Source: Pusillimonas sp. TS35
GTDB lineage: Bacteria > Pseudomonadota > Gammaproteobacteria > Burkholderiales > Burkholderiaceae_B
NCBI RefSeq assembly: GCF_009857885.1
Contig: NZ_WWER01000004.1
Coordinates: forward strand, 62,001 to 126,000
Length of the DNA: 64,000 bases
Direction: 5' to 3'
Shown: in pieces, positions 59,045-64,000 of the stretch
Layout: each line of letters begins with the position of its first letter
Numbering within the stretch: position 1 is the stretch's first letter
Position numbers and translations under genes: made by a program
The notes under the pieces: generated by a model
What the model was told of the DNA's origin: nothing
Database searches by the model: none
The model's input: the letters and a program-made list of their open reading frames with translations, nothing else

Positions 59045-59997
59045 GTACGGTGGATACAGTATGGCGGGGCCGCGACGACGCTGCGGAGCAGGGCGACACG
59101 CGTAGGCTATTTCAGGTCGTCCGTCCGCGCAGCGCCAGTTTTGGCGCTGACGATCCCGTGCTGCTGGGTTTTGCCAGCGATGCAGGCGTAAGCCGAAACA
59201 AAGGCCGTGTCGGCGCGCGCAAAGGGCCGCAGGCAATCCGGGCCATGATGGCCGGCCTGCCGGCGCACGACCTCAGTGTGTTGTGGGACGCTGGCGATGT
59301 GCATTGCGAAGGCGATGCGCTGGAGGCCGCGCAGGCTGAGCTGGGTCGCCGCGTGGCCGGCGTGTTGGCTGCCGGCGCCCGCCCGCTGATCCTGGGCGGC
59401 GGGCACGAAACCGCGTGGGGCACGTTTCAGGGGCTGGACGCATTCCTGGCTGAACGGGCGGCGAATCAGCGCGGCGACGATAGCAAGCCGCTGTTGATTG
59501 TGAACCTGGATGCGCACTTTGATCTGCGAAGCAGCCGTCCAGGCAGTTCGGGCACACCCTTTGATCAAATCCTGGAGGCATGCCGGCAGCGGGGCTTGCC
59601 CGTGACATATGCCTGCTTTGGTGTGTCGCGGCTGGGCAATACTGCAGGCCTGTTTGCCCACGCCCGCGAACTGGGAACCGTGTTCTTCGAAGACACCGTG
59701 CTGCAGGAGCGGCATCTTGCCGACCGGCTGGCCGACCTCGACACGCTGCTTGCGCGGGCCGGCGATGTCTACCTGAGTATAGACCTCGACGTGTTGCCGG
59801 CGTCGGTGGCGCCGGGCGTATCGGCGCCGGCGGCGTTCGGCGTCCCGTTCAGTGTGATCGAGGCGTTGGCCTGCCGCGTGAAACAAAGTGGAAAAATGCG
59901 GGTTGCCGATATTGTGGAGATCAACCCCGACTTCGATATCGACAACCACACCGCTCGCGTTGCCGCGAGGCTGGCCTGGCAACTGCTGGCGCCGTAA
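59041..59997 (+). CDS. hutG: Formimidoylglutamase (HutG-like, arginase family)
   Basis: A 318-residue ureohydrolase with complete binuclear manganese motifs: [16 protein letters not shown] and [19 protein letters not shown], plus [12 protein letters not shown]. HutG hydrolyses N-formimidoyl-L-glutamate to glutamate and formamide, the last step of one histidine-degradation branch. No hutH, hutU or hutI lies here, so the operon may serve import of an intermediate. Agmatinase or another ureohydrolase activity is the main alternative. A hairpin spans its stop codon. Confidence 0.85.
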   Translation: MSTVDTVWRGRDDAAEQGDTRRLFQVVRPRSASFGADDPVLLGFASDAGVSRNKGRVGARKGPQAIRAMMAGLPAHDLSVLWDAGDVHCEGDALEAAQAELGRRVAGVLAAGARPLILGGGHETAWGTFQGLDAFLAERAANQRGDDSKPLLIVNLDAHFDLRSSRPGSSGTPFDQILEACRQRGLPVTYACFGVSRLGNTAGLFAHARELGTVFFEDTVLQERHLADRLADLDTLLARAGDVYLSIDLDVLPASVAPGVSAPAAFGVPFSVIEALACRVKQSGKMRVADIVEINPDFDIDNHTARVAARLAWQLLAP

Positions 59998-60007
59998 GGG
60001 CGCCAGC
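59985..60007 (+). terminator. Hairpin enclosing the hutG stop codon
   Basis: Perfect 9-bp GC stem (GCTGGCGCC/GGCGCCAGC) with loop GTAAG that contains the TAA. No T-run, so termination would need Rho or it serves 3'-end stability. Confidence 0.4.
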
Positions 60008-60072
60008 GTGGCGGCTGCTTATGAGGCCCGGAGCGTGTTGCCGGACCTTGCCGCTGTGGGCTGCTGCGCCGT

Positions 60073-60483
60073 TCAGTTCCAGCGGCCGCCTTGCCCGCCC
60101 AGGCTGAAGCGCCCGGCTCCCATCAGCGAGATTGCCAGGGCCCCGAACAGGAACAGAGCCTGCAGCTCAAGGCGCCAGCCGCCGTTGGCGGTAAATTCGG
60201 CCAGGTGGCCCGTGTGTGCAAGGGCGACGGCGAACAGCATGTTGATGGCGATCAGCAGGGCGCCCAGGCGGGTATAGAAGCCCAGGATGACCAGGATCGG
60301 GCCAATGACTTCACCGAGATAGACGCCCCACGCCACGAAGGCAGGCAGGCCGTTGGCCACCACCATACTTTCGATGCCGCTGACCCCCTTGGTGAGTTTG
60401 GCGAAACCGTGAAACAGAAACAGAATGCCGACGGTGAGGCGCAGCAGCAACTTTCCGAGGTCGTCCTGTGTATTGCCCGACAT
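60073..60483 (-). CDS. DoxX family membrane protein
   Basis: A 136-residue inner-membrane protein with four predicted spans and the family motifs LLRLTVGILFLFHGFAKL and GPILVILGFYTRLGALLIA. DoxX proteins are linked to redox stress or quinone handling, but the biochemical role is poorly defined. Convergent with hutG. A -10 and an array of CATG/GATC-containing repeats lie upstream. Confidence 0.87.
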   Translation of the reverse strand: MSGNTQDDLGKLLLRLTVGILFLFHGFAKLTKGVSGIESMVVANGLPAFVAWGVYLGEVIGPILVILGFYTRLGALLIAINMLFAVALAHTGHLAEFTANGGWRLELQALFLFGALAISLMGAGRFSLGGQGGRWN

Positions 60484-60522
60484 AGTGACTCCGTATAAGG
60501 GTATGAGGTTTCAGGGCTTGCC

Positions 60523-60528
60523 ATTATA
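60523..60528 (-). promoter_or_regulatory. -10 element for doxX
   Basis: Perfect TATAAT on the minus strand 40 nt upstream of the doxX start. The -35 region is poor (TCAACG), typical of activator-dependent promoters. Confidence 0.5.
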
Positions 60529-60550
60529 GGGGGGGAAAGGGGGGGCGTTG

Positions 60551-60621
60551 ACGATCACGGTGTGATGACATCGAGGCGACGATCATGTCAAGGTGACACT
60601 CATGTCAAGGCGATGATCATG
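60551..60621. repeat. Interspersed repeats upstream of doxX
   Basis: CATGTCAAGG occurs twice (60584-60593 and 60601-60610, 17-nt period), flanked by GATCACGG, ACGATCATG and GATGATCATG variants. Noncoding, between doxX and the following minus-strand gene. Confidence 0.55.
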
Positions 60622-60639
60622 CACGCGGGGTGATCGTGG

Positions 60640-61098
60640 TCACGTCAGGGCGGGCGCCTCTGGCGCCTCTGGCGCTTGCAGAGTGCGGTCGCGGTAGGTG
60701 CGGACCAAGCCTTCGAACTGCGAGAACAGAATCATGTAGTCGTCATCAGCGTTGATGCGAGCTTGGCCGTTATCGTCGGTGATGAGCATGGCGGGCACGG
60801 ACGCATTGAGCAGGTCGTGCAGGGTGTCGGTATCCGCTTGAGGGTCCAGGGGCAGCAGGGTTTTGCCTGCGGCCTGTATGGCCAGTACGCTCAGCAGGTA
60901 TTCCAGGCCTGGTGTTGCGCACAGGGCAACGGGCGACCCCGGGGTTGGATCTTTGGTCTGGATGGCCACCGCCAAGGCGCGTACGGCCGTCGCCAATTCG
61001 CCGTAGGTGACATCGGTATGGTCGTCGCGCAGGGCGATGACCTCGCCATGGTCGTTTGAAAACGCCTGCAGAAAATCGAGCGTTTGTGTGCTTGCCAT
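60640..61098 (-). CDS. Stand-alone N-terminal fragment of an ANL-type adenylating enzyme
   Basis: A 152-residue protein resembling only the first subdomain of AMP-binding (ANL) ligases: VTYGELATAVRALAVAIQ, SPVALCATPGLEYLLSVLAIQAAGKTLLPLDPQ and LLNASVPAMLITDD follow the usual order. The P-loop-like SSGTTG, the AMP-binding core and the C-terminal lid are all missing, and it ends with an Ala/Pro/Glu tail. It cannot be a functional ligase. It may be a remnant, or a regulatory or scaffold domain; the intact frame and start argue against simple decay. Confidence 0.65.
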   Translation of the reverse strand: MASTQTLDFLQAFSNDHGEVIALRDDHTDVTYGELATAVRALAVAIQTKDPTPGSPVALCATPGLEYLLSVLAIQAAGKTLLPLDPQADTDTLHDLLNASVPAMLITDDNGQARINADDDYMILFSQFEGLVRTYRDRTLQAPEAPEAPALT

Positions 61099-61230
61099 AG
61101 TGGGCGGTCTCCCGTTTGCCTGTTTATCCCGTCAAGTATAAAGACCCCGCATGCTCGACGGCTTGTTGCGCACGCTAGGGTTTGCCCGATATGGTTAAAT
61201 CCGCTTCATTGAAAAAGCGGGAGTATTTGA

Positions 61231-62001
61231 ATGATGAAGCCGTTAGGGATCATCGCTGCGATGCATGGCGAACTGGCGGAACTGCTGGCTGTGATGGGGC
61301 CCGATTCGCGTATGCTGACCATAGGCGGGCGCGACTATTACCTGGGCCGGCTCGATGGGCATGATTGTGTGGCCGTGCTGGCTCGGGTCGGCAAGGTGGC
61401 GGCTGCGGCCACCACCGTTACGATGATTCGCGAACTTGGCGTTGGCGCGCTGGTGTTCACCGGCCTGGCGGGTGCTGTGGCCTCGCACCTGAATGTCGGT
61501 GATGTGGTGGTGGCGGACAGCCTGCTGCAGCATGACATGGACGCGCGGCCGCTCTTCCCGCGCTTTGAAATCCCTTTGCTTGGGTGCAGCCGGTTCAATG
61601 CCGATGCGGGTATGTCGGCGCTGCTGGCAGCCAGCGCGCAGACCTATCTGGACGACGACTTCATGGTACATGCCGGGCCGCGTGTGTGTACGCAGTTCAG
61701 GCTGCGGCGTCCGCGGGTGCATCGGGGCATGATCGTCAGCGGCGACCGCTTTGTCAGCGATTCGGGCGAGGTGGCCACCTTGCGCGCCATGCTGCCCGAT
61801 GCCTTGTGTGTGGAAATGGAAGGCGCCGCAGTGGCGCAGATATGCCACGAATACGACATGCCCTTTGCAGTGATCCGTACGATTTCAGACCGCGCCGACG
61901 ACGAGGCCGGACTGGATTTCAACGCCTTCCTGGAGCAGGTCGCCAGCGTGTATTCAGTGGGTATCATGCGCCGGTTCCTGGCCGTGCGCGCACGGGCGTA
62001 G
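61231..62001 (+). CDS. 5'-methylthioadenosine/S-adenosylhomocysteine nucleosidase-like
   Basis: A 256-residue PNP/UDP-type phosphorylase-fold protein: GIIAAMHGELAELL, ALVFTGLAGAVASHLNVGDVVVAD, VEMEGAAVAQICHEYDMPF and the catalytic Asp in TISDRADDEA. The pattern is that of MtnN, which releases adenine from MTA and SAH. The start could also be one codon later, since the sequence is MMK. It is somewhat longer than MtnN (about 230 residues), so other nucleosidase specificity is possible. Confidence 0.87.
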   Translation: MMKPLGIIAAMHGELAELLAVMGPDSRMLTIGGRDYYLGRLDGHDCVAVLARVGKVAAAATTVTMIRELGVGALVFTGLAGAVASHLNVGDVVVADSLLQHDMDARPLFPRFEIPLLGCSRFNADAGMSALLAASAQTYLDDDFMVHAGPRVCTQFRLRRPRVHRGMIVSGDRFVSDSGEVATLRAMLPDALCVEMEGAAVAQICHEYDMPFAVIRTISDRADDEAGLDFNAFLEQVASVYSVGIMRRFLAVRARA

Positions 62002-62111
62002 GCGAGGCGTATACAGGAAAATCGCCGACGCACGCGGTGCGGGCTGCGGCAAAAACGGCGGGCGTATACTGGGCAACATAACGATCTATACATCAGTGAG
62101 GAGTCCCGACT

Positions 62112-63758
62112 ATGCTGCCCTCCAACCCCGCCACGTATCAGGATACCTGTGAGCGCTTCAGGTGGAACATCCCGCCACGCTACAACATGGGGCACGATGC
62201 CTGTGGCAAATGGGCCGAACGCGACCACGGGCGTCTAGCCCTGGTGTTCATCGATGCCCAGGGCGCCGCGCACAACTATTCTTTCGGCCAGATCAACGAG
62301 CAGGCCAACCGTTTCGGCAATCTGCTGATGGCAAACGGCGTGCGGCCGGGCGACCGGGTCGGCATCCTGCTGCCCCAGGCGCCTGAAACTGCTTTCGCTC
62401 ATATTGGCTGCTACAAAACAGGGTGTATTGCGATCCCGCTGTTTTCGTTGTTTGGTGCCGAGGCCCTGCAATACCGGCTGGGCGACAGCGGCGCGCGCGC
62501 GGTGATCACCAACGCGGAAGGCGCTGCAAAGCTCGCCGGCATCCGCGATCAACTGCCCGAATTGGGTGTGATCTTCACGATTGACGGTGCGCAGGCAGGC
62601 ACGCAGGATCTGCATCGCGAACTCGCGCGCCAGTCCGACGACCTGACGTTGGCTGCAACGACACCGGACGATCCCGCGTTGATCATCTATACGTCGGGCA
62701 CGACGGGGCAGCCCAAAGGAGCCCTGCATGCGCAACGTGTATTGCTTGGGCATCTGCCCGGCGTGGAAATCTCGCACAATCTGTTTCCCCATGAAGGCGA
62801 CCGCATGTGGACACCGGCAGACTGGGCCTGGATAGGCGGGCTGCTGGACGTGTTGATGCCGGCCTGGCATCACGGCATACCGGTGGTGGCGCACCGATTC
62901 CAGAAATTCACGCCAGAAGCTGCGTTCCAGCTGTTGCAGGACTACGGCGTGCGCAATACATTTTTGCCGCCCACAGCGCTCAAGATGATGCGCAGCGTGG
63001 CCAATCCTGAGACGCGCTGGTCGTACCGCTTGCGTTCAGTGGCCAGCGGCGGCGAATCACTGGGTGCCGAGCTGCTGGATTGGGGGCGGCGCACGTTCGG
63101 GCTGACCATCAATGAGTTCTATGGCCAGACCGAATGCAATATGACGGTGTCGTCGTGTGCAGACCTGATGCCGGTGCGCCCTGGCGCGATCGGGCGGGCG
63201 GTGCCGGGGCACCGGCTTGCCATCATCGACGATGCGGGGCAGGTGCTGCCGACGGGTGAGAGCGGCCATATCGCGGTGCAGCGTCCCGATCCCGTCATGT
63301 TCTTGCGCTACTGGAACAATGAGAAGGCCACGGCTGGCAAGTTTATTGGCGACTGGCTGGTAACTGGCGACACGGGTCAGATCGACGCCGACGGCTACGT
63401 GCATTTCGTGGGTCGCGCTGACGATGTGATCACCTCAGCGGGCTACCGCATCGGCCCTGGGGAGATCGAAGACTGCATCCTGCAGCACGCGGCCGTGAAG
63501 ATGGTGGCAGTGGTAGGCGCGCCCGATGCGCAGCGCACCGAGGTCGTGGTGGCGATCGTTGTGCCGCAGGATGGGGTGCGCGGCAATGCTGCATTGCGCG
63601 AAGAGATCCAGAATCACGTCAAGACGCGCCTTGCTGCACACGAGTACCCGCGCGAAGTGTACTTTGTGGAAGAGCTGCCCATGACGACCACCGGCAAGGT
63701 GGTGCGGCGCGAACTGCGTCAGCTTGTCGCGCGATGGCGCGAACAGGCCGCAAAATAA
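62112..63758 (+). CDS. Acyl-CoA synthetase (AMP-forming, medium-chain/acetate-like)
   Basis: A 548-residue complete ANL ligase: P-loop IIYTSGTTGQPKGALH, NEFYGQTECN, GDWLVTGDTGQIDADGYVHFVGR, hinge and the catalytic C-terminal lysine in TTTGKVVRRELR. Overall it resembles the acetyl-/medium-chain acyl-CoA synthetase branch. GAGGAG lies 10 nt before the ATG. A strong terminator follows, so it is monocistronic or ends an operon with the nucleosidase gene. Confidence 0.9.
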   Translation: MLPSNPATYQDTCERFRWNIPPRYNMGHDACGKWAERDHGRLALVFIDAQGAAHNYSFGQINEQANRFGNLLMANGVRPGDRVGILLPQAPETAFAHIGCYKTGCIAIPLFSLFGAEALQYRLGDSGARAVITNAEGAAKLAGIRDQLPELGVIFTIDGAQAGTQDLHRELARQSDDLTLAATTPDDPALIIYTSGTTGQPKGALHAQRVLLGHLPGVEISHNLFPHEGDRMWTPADWAWIGGLLDVLMPAWHHGIPVVAHRFQKFTPEAAFQLLQDYGVRNTFLPPTALKMMRSVANPETRWSYRLRSVASGGESLGAELLDWGRRTFGLTINEFYGQTECNMTVSSCADLMPVRPGAIGRAVPGHRLAIIDDAGQVLPTGESGHIAVQRPDPVMFLRYWNNEKATAGKFIGDWLVTGDTGQIDADGYVHFVGRADDVITSAGYRIGPGEIEDCILQHAAVKMVAVVGAPDAQRTEVVVAIVVPQDGVRGNAALREEIQNHVKTRLAAHEYPREVYFVEELPMTTTGKVVRRELRQLVARWREQAAK

Positions 63759-63773
63759 GGTTTGAGCTGAAGC

Positions 63774-63817
63774 GGCCTTTCGGGTGCCTGTGCGGCAGCC
63801 CGAAAGGCCCTTTTTTT
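63774..63817 (+). terminator. Rho-independent terminator after the acyl-CoA synthetase gene
   Basis: Perfect 11-bp stem (GGCCTTTCGGG/CCCGAAAGGCC), 14-nt loop, then C and seven Ts. Confidence 0.92.
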
Positions 63818-63921
63818 GTTTGCAGCCAACACGCCTGGCTGTACCAGCAGTGGCACCGGGCGTAACGCCCTTTGCGAAGGCGAAGGCGAAGCGGGCGCGG
63901 GCTTTGCCGCGCCTGCGTGTC

Positions 63922-64000
63922 TTACAGCGTTTGCAGCCTTGTCTTGCCGTACGGCGTCTTGCGGTTCATGGCTGCCGCGCTGATTGCCGAGATGACCCCG
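63922..64000 (-). CDS. C-terminal end of an unidentified gene
   Basis: A minus-strand frame enters from the right edge and ends at TAA (63924-63922). The readable tail is VISAISAAAMNRKTPYGKTR plus four residues. It is too short to identify. Placement convergent to the acyl-CoA synthetase is consistent with a real gene. Confidence 0.35.
   Translation of the reverse strand, partial: GVISAISAAAMNRKTPYGKTRLQTL

Overview
This 64 kb window is a piece of a high-GC betaproteobacterial chromosome. The best fit is Alcaligenaceae (Bordetella/Achromobacter relatives), judged from protein similarity by eye, the Bug-type periplasmic receptor and the order of housekeeping genes. It is almost entirely core genome. 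I see no insertion sequence, prophage, integrase-bounded island or CRISPR array. Only one tRNA gene (Arg-CCT) and one SRP RNA are present.

Layout. 1-7.3 kb: miaA (partial) and mutL leave leftwards; then a DedA membrane protein, tRNA-Arg, a Bug-type receptor, an AEC permease, tsaE and amiC. 7.3-9.4 kb: a leftward nudix/ybaK/xerD cluster. 9.5-13 kb: a molybdate module, modABC facing modE, with a near-consensus ModE box lying directly on a good sigma-70 promoter upstream of modA. 13.1-19.4 kb: an AddAB-like pair, a PD-(D/E)XK nuclease and a UvrD-type helicase-nuclease. 19.5-27 kb (leftward): a nitrate/sulfonate-type ABC importer, recR, ybaB, dnaX, SRP RNA and transaldolase. 27-40 kb: carA, carB and an SDR, then a phosphohistidine phosphatase, a LysR regulator and a three-gene iron/phosphonate-type importer (all leftward), then a uracil-type permease. 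40-47.5 kb: greA, yhbY, rlmE, ftsH, folP, glmM and an ornithine-lipid-type acyltransferase (olsB-like). 47.6-55.5 kb: a phosphate block, ppx diverging from ppk, then pstSCAB; ppk and pstS each carry a Pho box. 56-60 kb: an IclR regulator, a polar amino acid ABC importer and a formimidoylglutamase (hutG-like). 60-64 kb: DoxX, an orphan fragment of an acyl-adenylating enzyme, an MTA/SAH nucleosidase, an acyl-CoA synthetase and the tail of an unidentified gene.

Main themes. (1) Nutrient circuits can be read directly from DNA: Mo (ModE box), Pi (two Pho boxes) and a predicted local operator at the iclR-hut-type operon with nested dyads sharing one centre. (2) DNA-repair genes carry in-frame microsatellites: a GT-dipeptide hexamer in mutL and a 9-nt repeat in the AddA-like helicase. 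(3) Two genes have unusual architecture: a stand-alone N-terminal ANL-type fragment and a YhbY protein with a basic tail as long as its domain. I found no clear wholly new multi-gene system. The least explained items are the orphan ANL fragment, the hut-like importer operon with its operator, and the repeats upstream of doxX.
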